From Argyresthia goedartella (lineage: Eukaryota; Arthropoda; Insecta; Lepidoptera; Argyresthiidae), in assembly GCA_949825045.1 (NCBI GenBank), contig OX463807.1, positions 33,872,749 to 33,936,748 on the forward strand: DNA of 64,000 bases, read 5' to 3'. Position numbers and translations under genes: made by a program. Shown one piece after another: positions 9,343-20,836 of the stretch (within the stretch, counting starts at the first letter, position 1; the number at the start of each line of letters is the position of its first letter). The notes below the pieces were generated by a model. That model searched no databases. It was not told where the DNA came from and saw only the letters and a program-made list of their open reading frames with translations.

Positions 9343-10950
9343 CGTGAGTTTTACTGGGTAAATTTTTTAAAAAATGGCAGATTTCATCAGCTCCAATGTG
9401 CATTTAAAAAAAGTTTTTTTTCAAGACCTTCGAGGGGGGTATCAAAATAAAGGGCTTAAAATGACGACAACGGAAATATTTACTACTCTTGCTCAAGCTA
9501 CGAATATTCCACGTCAGAGATACAGATAAGAACTACTGACCGCGTCATTACCATTTTGTTAGCGGTATTAGGCCACTTTTTGCCGCCGCCTCTGAGATAG
9601 AGCGCCGATCTATGCCCCCTCACGTACACATTTTTATCTCGCTGAGTGCTCATGTAGACATGTCTGGGAAATTCATCCTTCTTTCACCTCGAGTACAGGC
9701 TAAGTTTCTTTGGCTGTGAGAGAGTTGTGACCTCTCTTTCTCACAGGTAAGGTGGGGTGCGAGAAAGAGAAAGGGGGATAATACGTCGCTCAGAGCCGAA
9801 GAAAAAAGGCGCGAACTGCACTATTTGACCGATCGAGCGAAGGGCTCCATTTCGACAAGATAGGAGGCCGATATAGCTTTCGTCTGTCTCTATGTGTGTC
9901 TATCAGTTCCGGTCTAGGGGCCACAGTTTTCAAGCGATCCTCACAATACTTGGCACTGTTGGCACACGTGTTCCTTGAATTAAAATATTTGTCAAGAGCT
10001 TTTCGATTTTCCCCTTCGGGGAGTTATGAGGTCATAATTTTTTTGTATGTTTTTTTTTTATGAAACCCATCGTGTGGGGTATAAAATTAAAGGGCTTTAT
10101 GAGCCGGTTCTAAAAATATACTACACCATTACCTTTCGGCCGCTTGTTTTCTAAACACGGAGACGGATTAGTAAAGAGGATCTATACAGACCATGAGAGT
10201 GAGTGAAATAGACTATAACTATTTTCGCGAAAAGTCAATAGATTGTAATTTAAATCGCAAAATGTAGTTTACAAAGTTATTGGTGCGGCCTTTACTATTT
10301 GATTTTGATTGCATCTAAAATACTTACCTATAATAGTTCATCGTAGACCTCGCTAACAGGGGGGTTAGCGAGGTCTACTGCCCATAGGGCAACTAGTAGT
10401 TATTTTGTTATGACCTTTCAATTTTGCCAAAAGAAATAGGTACTAAGTAATTACTGCACATATATTGTAACTATTTCGCCCACTTATCCGTGTTTAAGCA
10501 CCACTTACTTACCTCATGCTCTCCAAATCTTCATGTTCATTTTACAAAAAAAAAAAAAACGCAAAGTACGATAAGAAGTTAGCCGGATCTTCCGCATCTG
10601 TCGGTTCCTGTAATATTCCCAACGTTTATTGAACGTCAAACCAAGTTCCCATCCCTACGTGCCTACACATGAAATGGCATTATCCCTAAAGACGTGCATT
10701 CTTTACGGAGGGCAGAGTTGAAATGGCGCGAAAGTATGACTCGTTATTTACGTCTGCTGGTGCTGTCGCCCTGGGACCTAACTCCGGTTTCACAACGGCG
10801 GCTCAATGACCATGGCGTGACGACGACGGTCCTCTTGATATCGCTCTGTATTATAGGCATTTAATATTTTGGTTACTGGTATTGCTACCTCAGGTAAAAG
10901 AATTGTCATTTCATTTTATCCATGGGAAAGTGTACACAATTGTTTGTAAG
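9343..10950. other. intergenic with minor repeat scraps
   Basis: No gene. Contains two occurrences of a recurrent motif, 'GGTATAAAATTAAAGGGCTT' and its like (about 9440 and 10079; another near 53635), an A-run at about 10548-10559, and 'TTACAAAGTTATTGGTGCGG' (about 10266), which recurs near 2606 and, reversed, near 16856. Confidence 0.45.
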
Positions 10951-11150
10951 TTTTAGGGTTCCGCACCCGAAGTATGCCAAACGGGACCCTATTGCTAAGC
11001 CTCTGCTCTCCGTCTTTCCGTTTGTCCGTCCGTCCGTCAGCGGGCTCTGTCTGATTTTGTATAATGTTATATAAATAAATTCTGTGAAATAAAATATATA
11101 GAATAATAATGAGATGAGATTTTATAAATAAAGGGACTCCCATACAAGAC
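10951..11150 (+). repeat. dispersed repeat H ('AGGGTTCCG' type), truncated
   Basis: Begins 'TTAGGGTTCCGCACCCGAAG', passes through the run of GTCCGTCC-type tetranucleotides and ends at the start of the minisatellite. The first 100 bp match 16563-16680. This repeat is familiar from many lepidopteran genomes; I do not assign it to a named family. Confidence 0.65.
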
Positions 11151-11162
11151 ACGTGTTTTAAC

Positions 11163-11929
11163 ACCAACCGCAATATAACAAACCATAGATACGAGCCGCA
11201 ATTTAACAAACCATAGATACCAGCCGCAATTTAACAAACCATAGATACCAGCCGCAATTTAACAAACCATAGATACCAGCCGCAATTTAACAAACCATAG
11301 ATACCAACCGCAATTTAACAAACCATATATACTAGCTGCAATTTAACAAACCATAGATACCAGCCGCAATTTAATAAACCATAGATACCAGCCGCAATTT
11401 AACAAACCATAGATACGAGTACCAGCCGCAATTTAACAAACCATAGACACCAGCCACAATATAACAAACCATAGATACCAGCCGCAATTTAACATACCAT
11501 AGATACGAGTACCAGCCGCAATTTAACAAACCATAGACACCAGCCACAATATAACAAACCATAGACACCAGCCACAATATAACAAACCATAGACACCAGC
11601 CGCAATTTAACATACCATAGATACGAGTACCAGCCGCAATTTAACAAACCATAGACACCAGCCACAATATAACAAACCATAGATACCAGCCGCAATTTAA
11701 CAAACCAAAGATACGAGTACCAGCCGCAATTTAACAAGCCATAGATACGAGTACCAGCCGCAATTTAACAAACCATAGACACCAGCCACAATATAACAAA
11801 CCATAGATACCAGCCGCAATTTAACAAACCATAGATACGAGTACCAGCCGCAATTTAACAAACCATAGATACGAGTACCAGCCGCAATTTAACAAACCAT
11901 AGACACCAGCCACAATATAACAAACCATA
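11163..11929. repeat. minisatellite, 28-bp unit with a 34-bp variant
   Basis: About 26 tandem units with the kernel 'CCGCAATTTAACAAACC' followed by ATAGATAC. The first eight are nearly uniform 28-mers. From about 11387 three linked variants alternate: one ending GACAC, one with the paired changes CCACAATATAAC, and one lengthened by GAGTAC to 34 bp. Together these give a period of about 90 bp repeated several times. Because the unit is not a multiple of three and lacks minus-strand stops, it generates long but meaningless open frames. Confidence 0.97.
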
Positions 11930-12950
11930 ACTTGATTCATGGATGATCGTAGATCTATCACATAGTTGTGGTGGCGTTGGCTATCCGTAGTTGCAATCTT
12001 AGGTTTGTGGGTCGAACGGTCCATGTCCGGAAATAATATTATGCTCTCTTTGTTTATTTATTTGGTTACTTGTTTATTTGTTTATTTCGAAACTGAGTCC
12101 ACAGCACGATACAGGTACAGTGTACTAAAAAGTAATATTTGACATAGGCCAAATAACCGCTAGACTGTCACGCGGACACATTTTGACCGATTCAAAATAC
12201 CCCAGTCTGTCACGCGGACACATTTTGACCGATGCGTAAAAGGCGGTAAATAAGGACCGTTATTTAATCAAAGCGATTGTCTATCTTGCTCAAACTTCCA
12301 CTAAACATTGCCGAAAGAAGGAGAAAGGCATAACATCCTTTGTTTCTACTCTAAAGCAAGCATTAGTGGTTGACCGAGGCAATGAAATATCGCGCCGTCA
12401 GTCACGTGCCAGCGCTTATTGAGTGGTGGTGTGGTTGTGGTGATTGCTTTCCAGGATTATTGTATGGGGAGGCATGTTATTGTTATTTATTTATGTGCGA
12501 TAATGTATTTAGATGTAAATAAACTACAAACATGCTATATTTTTTCAGTTTTCATTTTTTTCTACAATAATTGGAAAAAAAAAAAAAAAAAGATTTAAAA
12601 TTAAAATTAAAATATATTGCTAAGCAAAACTAGACTATTCTTTTTTATCCGGTAGCTTATTTAAAAGCCATTCCAACGATATAACTTTCTTAGAGAGCTC
12701 CCATAGAAAAAATAGAGATATCGTCATTTTAATGAAACGGGACGTTAGCGCGCGGAGTTCGCGTGCGACCCCGTGACAGAAGCGGCCGGACTCTTATTAT
12801 ATGACCTTAGCATTAAATTAGGTAAACAATACGGTAAAAACATAGGCAAGCAACTGATACATAAAACATACAATATTCAATAAAACAAAACAAAAAACAG
12901 GGTGGGGAGGTTGTCCTTCGAGTGTAGAACTGTTTTTGTTTTAATTTTTT
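11930..12950. other. intergenic; one direct duplication and A/T runs
   Basis: Contains a duplicated block 'CTGTCACGCGGACACATTTT' (first copy from 12165, second from 12206), which continues identically to GACCGAT in both copies. Also an A-run at about 12575-12590 followed by TTAAAA repeats. No gene. Confidence 0.6.
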
Positions 12951-13204
12951 AGGGGATATATAAAACTGCACATCAAAAATACTGATTTGCACAGCCAATA
13001 TCAGGGAAAAACGTTGCGGTAGCTTAGGAAAGGGTAAAGGGGTTGAGCGAAGCGAAGCCCCCTTTATCCTTCGTGTTAGTTTGAACATGTAGGAACGACA
13101 AGAAAAACTTAAAACATAAACTTAAGTACACTTAAAAAGTATTTTTGTTGATCCTTTTTTGCAGTGAAAATAAGTATTTCTGATGTGCGATTAAATACTA
13201 GCCT
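12951..13204 (+). mobile_element. MITE family A, copy A2
   Basis: Left end 'AGGGGATATATAAAACTGCA', inverted repeat 'GCACATCAAAAATACTGATT', shared core with the stem 'AAAGGGTAAAGGGG' ... 'CCCCTTTATCCTT' (about 13029-13070), and right end 'GATGTGCGATTAAATACTAG'. Slightly shortened between core and right end compared with A3 and A4. No clean target duplication. An open frame on the minus strand across it is not coding. Confidence 0.85.
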
Positions 13205-13735
13205 TATTTTTGTGGTTGAGTTTTCTTGTACCCTTCGTGTATGTGTCCGACCCGTACTTGATTGATTATTTGTTGTTTGTTTGTAATAATTGTGGACCTT
13301 AAAATCAGAAATCAACTTCTTTTTTTATTCATAATCACTTTGGGTTTTAATTTTCATTATCTGATGCCACAACAGGAACATTAGCTAATCAAACACCAAA
13401 CTGAAATGCCGTTGTCTTGTAATTTTCAAACGCCATTTTGTTACCGGAAACGAATCCCTGGAGATGAAAATTCGGCTCGCCTGTTTTATGAAATAATGCT
13501 ACAACCTCTTTCTGATCTCGCAAATTTATGAAGACACATTGGCTCGGTAATAGGAGTACCGTGGCAGGAGCTCGCGATTTATTGGTCGATCCATCATTCG
13601 GATGGTACTTGTCATTTGTTACGATCCTGAAATAGATTGATGTATGAACGTCTGTTTCTGCTGTTGCTGGTGACCTGGTACGCTGAAAACACAGATTACG
13701 TCACTTTTTTCCCATACGCAGTGGCAGAGATACAG
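13205..13735. other. intergenic, no feature seen
   Basis: No repeat or gene noted; short open frames only. Confidence 0.4.
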
Positions 13736-13880
13736 CTGTATAGTTGTCGTCAAACTTCTTGAACATCGACCTTGATGGCGCAAGCGAGATAAAGGCGTCT
13801 CTTTGGCAGTGTTTGAGAGAGTGAGAGTGTTCCCCCACTACGTCAAATCATGCTCAAGAAGTTTGACGACAACTATACAG
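13736..13880. repeat. 27-bp inverted repeat with about 90-bp spacer
   Basis: The left arm 13736-13762 ('CTGTATAGTTGTCGTCAAAC...') is the exact complement of 13854-13880. Looks like a small foldback element or a remnant of one; no second copy seen in the window. Confidence 0.8.
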
Positions 13881-16562
13881 TTAGTTAGTTTCTTTGGCTC
13901 TGAGCGAGCTGTCACCCCCCTCTACCAACCCACCTTAACCTATGCGAGAAAGAGAGGTCTCAGCTCCCTCAGGGCCAAAGCTACATGGCGGGGACTGGTC
14001 CCATGTTTAGCCAGGTATTTAATACGGTAATTCTAATTATAGACTTTTAGATCTAATTTCGTTTGGTCATCCTAGAACTAAGACAGCATCTTGTTATTTC
14101 TGGCAGATTTTTCTTACTATAACCGCCAACCCAGAGTCTTTAATTAAGGATTTCTGAATAAACGATTTTGTGTGTAAATTTAAATTTGAAATCGGATTAA
14201 TGGTTCATTAAATATGACTCTGAGTACGTCGGTTGAAGATTTACAAAAATATCTCATCAGTTCTAAGTTATGCGGTTTTTGGAAGCGAATACCGCTTATC
14301 TTAGGCCCCTAGATATAAGTTAATATCGAAATGAATGACTAAAGTATTTTTTTCAAAATCAATAAAGTTAAAACTTAAAGATTAAAAGTACTCATACATC
14401 TCTTCTCACATACTCTGTCTATTCAGCCACAAAATCAACACAAGGTTACACATACCCCTACTGTTGTTCCAACACCGAAATTCAAATATCAGCTGCTCGC
14501 ACAAGCGATTACACTCAAAGTTTATGACGTCATTAAAGTCTCCATCCCGCTCTAATGTAGCTGCTGCTTTTTCCGTCTCCGCCTTGCCACAAATTTATTT
14601 GACAATTATGAAGGTGTCCGTATTAAGGGCGCATTACGCCGGGCGTCCGGGAGGGAATTCATGTTTTTCTTGGGATGTTTTCCCTCTTAACTCAGTGTTA
14701 GCGTCGACACGTGCGAACTATTAGCTTCCCAACTGCGGATTAGAAAATAATTCACCGGGCTGAATGTTATTATGGAGCCGAGTCGGATTTATTTTATTGC
14801 TCCGAGAGATATATGCTAGTCTTTCGCGTATATCCGTTCGCTTCCCGGCTTGTTTATTGGGAAGAGCTGCGCATTAAACGGTTTATAGTCCACGGGAACT
14901 GTTGCAGATATACACAGTCTCCCCCCTCCCCCTGTAAATCTTCTTTATGACCTGTAATTATTGCTTTATTCGGTTGAGTAACTCGTGTCCTAGATGTTAT
15001 TGAATGTTACTATAAAACGATATTGATTGCTGCGATAAAAAAAGTTTATGACGATCGCCTTTTTATTTTACGACTTCGTGACGATGAAGCCGTAAATCTT
15101 TGGCAATTGGGTTTTTTTCCAGGGATACGGGTAGATTCTTGTTTGTAATTGTTGTGTTGTTATTTTCGTTCTATTTTCACCTTTTCACAAACGGAGTTGC
15201 AGAGGTGCCGGTGCGCCCACGTTTGGCAAGTTATTCAATACTCTATTTTGCATGATAGGTGGCTAGCCTGTCGCCGTAGATTTGAAGGTTACCTCACGAT
15301 GTTTTTCATCTCTTTGCCAGAGCCGGGAATCGACCCCGCAGCTCCTAGGCGACCGACGAGCGCAACCCTCCAACGCATATCTCAAAAGCATGACCTTTTC
15401 CAAGATCCTAACAACTCTGGCATTTTTCACGTCCCTGCGACCAGGCTCGCCATATATCAGTGTTGCCACATTAGCGGGGCTGTAATTGCTGCGGTTGGCT
15501 GCCGGCGGTTTTGCCTTCCTGGTACTACAGTGTTGCCATGAGTTTTACGTGGTACCTACTACATCCAACCATAGATCCAGCGACACTCAACAATTCCTTA
15601 GTCGTTTGCTTAAAATATCTGTGTAAATGGATTCGTGACGTCATTTGGCGCACCCACATATGACGAATACCATACTTACGCCTCATCCTAAAATAGGGAT
15701 AGGCAGAGATATCTTTTGCTTTCTCGACATTCATTAGATTAATTAATGTTTCATTGACAGTAATAATTTTATGTAACCCAAGTTTTACATCGCCCTCCAA
15801 GCTAAGAAAGAACCTCCCGTCTTTTCAGATGCTATCTATACCGTTAACTTTTTGTAAAAGTCATAATCATGAGCATCAGATTTTTCAATAAAAATGTTGT
15901 ACCAAATCGCCTTTTCCACTGTCAGAGAGCAAGAGAATGAGAGCGAGATAACCTAACTGCCTGCTTATCTCAAACAAGCTCTTCAGAACAACTTAATAGA
16001 GCCTTATTCCCCACTAATAGTCACCTTAGAAACGCTATCTCTATCGATAATGGACAATTGTGAGACTACATTCGATAGCACCCCCTAGATCTAAAAAGCC
16101 ATAACTACCGACGATACCACATCGCGATTTCAGTTCAGCGGTACAGGATATAGAGAACTGGTACTAAGGTGATTCTGCAATACTTTCAACTTACAACAAA
16201 ATAGGACTTTGTGACACAAACTCCAGTTTCTATTCAACAATTTTATATTCAAGTTGTGTTCCTATCTCTAGCCTTTTCCAATTGCGTCGTATCCTCGTAT
16301 CTGGATGGAATTCTGATCGTTAAACTCGTATATAGCTTCGATAGTGGATCGAGATATTCCATACATGGATTTTTAAATTAACTTGCAGCTGAAGTATTTT
16401 TATTTGATTGCCGATTTCCAGAGATGATAATTTCGTTTACTGCCAATCTTGGATTGAAATGGCTGATAGTTTAAGGTGATGTTTTTATCAGCTGATGATA
16501 AGTGCACTGGTTTTGTTGATTATCGACTTGGTATATGAAAGACTGCACCTGTTGATAGTCTC
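13881..16562. other. intergenic, no feature seen
   Basis: 2.7 kb without a recognisable gene or element. The longest open frame (15149-15541, plus) overlaps other open frames on both strands and has no domain. Confidence 0.45.
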
Positions 16563-16985
16563 TTCTAGGGTTCCGTACCCGAAGGGTGCCAAATGGGACC
16601 CTATTACTAAGCGTCCGCTGTCCGCCCGTCCGCCAATCCGTCTGTCCGTCTGTCACCAGGCTGTATCTCATGAAGCGTGATAGTTAGACAGATGAAATTT
16701 TCACAAATTATGTATTTATGTTGCCGCTATAACAACAAACACTAAAAAAACAGAATAAAATAAATATTTAAGGGGGCCCTCATACAACAATTCTTTTAAT
16801 ACCACATACAAACTTATGAATGCACCTGGTTGCGACATGAAGTGTGAAAGTAGCCGCACCAATAACTTTGTAAACAAAATGTTGCTATGTAAAATCCAAA
16901 CTATTTACTCCACACCATCCCTACCAATGTACGGTGGTACGAAATCCTTTGTGCGCGAGTTAGACTCGCACTTGAACGTTTTTTT
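16563..16985 (+). repeat. dispersed repeat H, longest copy
   Basis: Runs from 'TAGGGTTCCGTACCCGAAGG' through the pyrimidine-rich GTCCGTC block, 'TTGCCGCTATAACAACAAAC' and 'GCACCAATAACTTTGTAAAC' to 'GTGCGCGAGTTAGACTCGCA'. Beginning and end match fragments elsewhere in the window (10951, 30022, 35704, 55310). Confidence 0.65.
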
Positions 16986-17200
16986 ATTAACATAAGCATT
17001 TGACTAATATATAATTGACAGTACACGCACGAAAAAATCATGAAAACTTCCGTCATGGATATACTTCATAGCTTCATACTGCGGTGATTAGCAATCGTCC
17101 TGTCACGCAAATGCAGTAAATAATACCTGGCAAATCGTGAGTGTAGCTGTGTCTCTGGTTAAGTCTTGACATTATGTTTGTGTTTGTTTATGTCGTCACA

Positions 17201-17713
17201 ATATCGTAGAATTGGCTATATCATGATATCGTCAACCATGGTTGAATTAGAACTTTCATTGAATGAAGAAATATTTTAGAGCAAACACACACATTTCTTT
17301 ATTGCAGCTTAGGTAAAGACTAAAGGGGGCGAGCGCAGCAAAACCCCCGAATAGTCTTCTTATTAGTCCGAAATGTACGACACAAAACACCAGGTAGTAC
17401 TAAATATAAATGCTTTTAAAAATACATGTTTTCGGGAAATTCGCCCTTATGACCATTTCATGAAAAGGTTGACTAATATGGTTAACCATTTCATGAAATT
17501 ACCAAACCAAGGGCGACGACCTCTGTGGTGCAGCGGTTGTGGTTCTGCCTACCATATGAGAGGTCCCGGGTTCGATCCCCGGCTGGGGTAAAAAAAAAAA
17601 ACAGGTCTTGGCTTTTATATGTGTGTGACGTCGCTGTTTCTGGTTTCCCATGACCCAGGGTATCCTAGTGTAGGGCGAGAATGTTTATCATGATATAGAC
17701 AATTCTACGATAT
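17201..17713 (+). mobile_element. MITE family C, copy C1, split by a SINE
   Basis: The left end 'ATATCGTAGAATTGGCTATA' (17201-17220) is answered by the inverted right end 'TATAGACAATTCTACGATAT' (17694-17713). Inside are 'ACCATGGTTGAATTAGAAC', the shared core with the stem 'AAGACTAAAGGGGG' ... 'CCCCCGAATAGTCTT' (about 17323-17360), and 'CCATTTCATGAAATTACC'. The SINE at 17511-17690 interrupts it just before the right end. Compare C2 at 62419. Confidence 0.8.
17511..17690 (+). repeat. tRNA-derived SINE (family S2), inside MITE C1
   Basis: A box 'TGGTGCAGCGG' (17526-17536) and B box 'GGTTCGATCCC' (17569-17579) are both well preserved. The body follows with 'GACGTCGCTGTTTCTGGTTT' and 'CAGGGTATCCTAGTGTAGGG'. 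An A-run (17588-17600) separates head and body. One of the best-preserved copies in the window. Confidence 0.85.
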
Positions 17714-18341
17714 GTCACCGACATTTATATGACGTTCTAACCATATAACGACCGACTGACTCTAAACTTAACCACAGCAGCTCACAAAGTCTATCAATCA
17801 AAGAAACGTCTCCATAACGGTCCATTCATACAGATTACTACAAATCCCCGGTCGCTGGCCTTTAATCTGCCCGTCCCCAATTACCAACATTCGGGAAATT
17901 TATCGCGGTAATAGGTGACAATATGGCGGAGTCACCATTTATCTGGCCTTGGGAGAGACGGTAAATTAAAGGGCTATAACACGGCGCCTTAAACTGCTTT
18001 TATATTTGACCAGTATTAGCAGACCACTGGGTCTAGTAGATGTAGGAAGATGTAGAGTTGACAAGAATACGTTTTGAAAGCCACAGCCAAAAATATATAA
18101 ATACTGAAAATAACTACATCTTTTCACAGACGAGACTAGCAGCTCTCATATTAAACAGGAGAAAATTATAGCATATGCTGACTGCGCTATCATATCAGAT
18201 ACGGTGATGGAATTTATGAAGCGCTCCTTATGGCATACCCCTGAGGGACAGACTAGGGGCAATGATCTTGAAACTTTTGTTGTCTTACCTGTCAGCTGCA
18301 AAAACAGGGTATTAGCGCTGTAAAAACGCAAACTACTTTAC

Positions 18342-18403
18342 TTTAATATAGACGAAGTATTCTGAACTTGTGCTCAAGTTTAGAATACTTCGTCTATATT
18401 AAA
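18342..18403. repeat. long perfect-type hairpin
   Basis: Arms 18342-18370 and 18373-18403 ('AATATAGACGAAGTATTCT' and its complement) with one mismatch and a loop of only a few bases. Too tight for a normal TIR element. Confidence 0.85.
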
Positions 18404-18510
18404 ATGAGTTATACAATTCAGTTCAGTTCAAAGATTTTTATTCATAATAGCACAAAAATTGAGACTTAATGAACGTCATAACATAATCAACCAAGTTAAA
18501 TATAACATTA

Positions 18511-18583
18511 AGTAGGTGCTTAGGCACCTACTCATATATTATGTACTATGTAATAATTAGTTATTACACAGTACATAATATAT
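18511..18583. repeat. pair of adjacent hairpins
   Basis: First 'AGTAGGTGC TTAG GCACCTACT' (18511-18532), then arms 'ATATATTATGTACTATGTAA' (18534-18556) and 18561-18583 with one mismatch and a 4-nt loop. One bp separates the two structures. Confidence 0.85.
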
Positions 18584-19254
18584 AGGGTACAATGAACTGG
18601 TTTAATGCCAGATGTCGGTGTCTTGTAAAAAGTCATTTATTTTGTAGTAGGCCTTTGTGAACAAATATTCTGTATTTTTTCATAATTTAAGACTGTAGTT
18701 TCAGAGATAAGAGGGGGGAATGGTAATTTTTTGTTGTTTAATATAAAAAATAAAATAAAAATGCAACCTTTCTAAATAGCCCATTTCAACGATACCCTAC
18801 AAGACTTACTACTTACGATGTTTTTTTTTTCGTTTTGTCATTTTAACCCGTCCACTTTTTTGGGGACACTATTTTTTTCATTTCAGACTTTAATTATGTT
18901 GCTGTTATCAGGATAAGTATTTTTGCGCAAGATTTTAAGACTCTATCTCAAAAGTGCCTGTGACAGACGGACGGACAGACACGCGAGTGATCCTATAAGG
19001 ATACATATATCCTTTTTAACTTTTTTTTCAATAAAGAAAACATGGGGACCACAAAGTAAAGCTCTCATTTCTTATTCTGACTTATAAGGCGCAGTAAAGG
19101 TTATCGGTACTACTTTTTCATTTGCATGCATTTATTTACGTTAAACAAAAATGGGTGCTTCCAGTCGTAGTTTTTAATCAGTTTTATGTTCTTCTCCTAG
19201 GACTAAGCGATACTAGAGTGTTATTCATGAGTCGTTATTTCTAATTCACAGAGG

Positions 19255-19495
19255 CGGCTATTACAGCATACTTTGACTATGTGCACTCTATCCTAAGCTG
19301 CGGTACTAGTTTCTTTGGTAATTATACTGATAAAGAAACGTTTCAATCATTAGAAAAATGCATAAGGGCTATTGCTGGTATAATCCCATCGAAATGTTGC
19401 AGACCTTATTTAAAAAAATATGGCATCCTTACATTTCCATCATTATTCATAAATCATAATGTTTATAAAAAAAAAAAATCGTATTGGTGAGCGCA
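19255..19495 (+). pseudogene. LINE (CR1/Jockey group) C-terminal fragment
   Basis: Encodes 'AYFDYVHSILSCGTSFFGNY...' followed by 'EKCIRAIAGIIPSKCCRPY' and 'YGILTFPSLFI', the pattern typical of the region after the RT domain in this LINE group (compare 'KRAIRAIYNLKARSSLRDKF...ILTLPSQY' in the LINE at 21541). An A-run near 19469-19477 breaks the frame; decayed homology continues to about 19600. Confidence 0.75.
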
Positions 19496-19705
19496 ATACA
19501 ACTCATACAAGAAACTTACTATCACCAACTCTCATTTTGTATGAATAGCGTATTCTATGTAGCTATTAAAATATTTATCTTGTTACCAAATGACATAAAA
19601 ACTCTACACCTTAATTCCTTTAAGTATACATACAATCAGTAGAATAATTAAAAATAAAATATACTATAATAGTAATGTATCTTTCAATGATAAATAAGCC
19701 ATTTA

Positions 19706-19977
19706 GGGAAATATTAAACTGCACATCAAAAATACTGATTTGCACAGCAAATATCAGGGCAAAATGCTGCGGTAGCTTAGGCAGGTGAAGGGTGAAGGGG
19801 GTGTGCGAAGCGAAGCCCCCTTATCCTTCGTATTAGGTTGAACATGCAAGAACAACAAAAAATACTTAAAACTTAAACTTGAGTACACATAAAATATTTA
19901 AATCATAAAAAGTGTTTTTGCTGATCCTTTTTTGCTATGCAAATCAGTATTTTCGATGTGCGACTAAATACTAGCCA
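19706..19977 (+). mobile_element. MITE family A, copy A3
   Basis: Full-length: left end 'GGGAAATATTAAACTGCACA', core with stem 'GAAGGGTGAAGGGGG' ... 'CCCCCTTATCCTTC' (about 19786-19829), and right end 'GATGTGCGACTAAATACTAG'. Inverted repeats of about 30 bp near the ends ('CATCAAAAATACTGATTTGC'). No open frame and no clear target duplication in this copy. Confidence 0.88.
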
Positions 19978-20836
19978 AAAATGTATTACTCCATAAACTA
20001 GCTAAAGTTACTGGGCTGACCTGGGTTTTTTTCTTTGCCGTTTCCTTCTCGACCTAAAAACCCAAGGCTTACGAAATGAAGTAGTATTCCTAAAAATAGA
20101 TAACCTACTTAATTTCTTAATAAAATAAAAATAAATAAAATCCAGGTAAAATTAAAATAAATATCAAGATAATTAAGAACTAACTTCTCGTGTAAATATG
20201 GGAATAAATAATTAATACGTGTAAAACTGAAATTACGTAAACAAAGTTTCATATTTCTTATTTCAAGTTTTTCTACCATGTAAAAACACAAAAACACTAG
20301 TGAAAATTATATATAAATGTAAATAACAGAAAGTAATAAAAAAGAAAAAAATATATATATTATATATGTTTATGCTCATTTATCGCCGATGCTTATGTCC
20401 GCCGATACCCCGCATTTCTGATATTTAACAGTTTTGAGTCACGGTTTTGTGAAATCGGGTTGACGTCACCTTAGCGACTGCTTTTATGAGAAATTATATG
20501 AAAGAAGAACTTCGTACAAGTGGGTGCAATGAACTTAGGCATAGGAAGAAGAGGCAAAAAATTACGTTGACTAAGTATATTTTATTATATTAAAGAAATT
20601 TGAACATCGATTATATCTCGAGATTCTCGAGAACATTGTCGCCACAAGCACTTTACGGTTAAGATCTCGGGAGTATACCCATATACCCTCCTCCTACTAC
20701 TAGGACAAGTCTTAGCAGTCAAGTCAAAAGCAGTTGCATTCAGCCATAAAATAAACTAAATAATAAAGAAAGTGGAATTCTCATACGGACATTTATTATA
20801 TATTATAAACTAAAACTAAATTATAACTACACTAAA
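19978..20836. other. intergenic, AT-rich; 3' flank of element D
   Basis: No gene. The last 80 bases before 20837 are AT-rich (repeated 'ACTAAACTAAA'-like blocks) and may be the 3' untranslated tail of element D. A palindrome 'TCTCGAGATTCTCGAGA' lies near 20617-20633. Confidence 0.45.

Larger units (their letters stand above)
17714..19254. other. intergenic with two tight hairpins
   Basis: Apart from the hairpins annotated separately, only a short H-type fragment is seen near 18955-19010 ('GACAGACGGACGGACAGACA' then 'CCTATAAGGAT'). Confidence 0.5.

Noticed and set aside
11163..11929. CRISPR-like array
   Set aside because: No unique spacers between repeats; units are contiguous, and the sequence is eukaryotic.
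11371..12024. Long open frames on the minus strand (CGWYSYLWFVKLRL-type repeats)
   Set aside because: They are translations of the 28/34-bp minisatellite, open only because the unit lacks stops on that strand; the unit is not a multiple of three and frames overlap each other.
15149..15541. 130-codon open frame with overlapping frames on both strands
   Set aside because: Three frames are open at once here, and none shows a motif; composition rather than coding is the simpler explanation.
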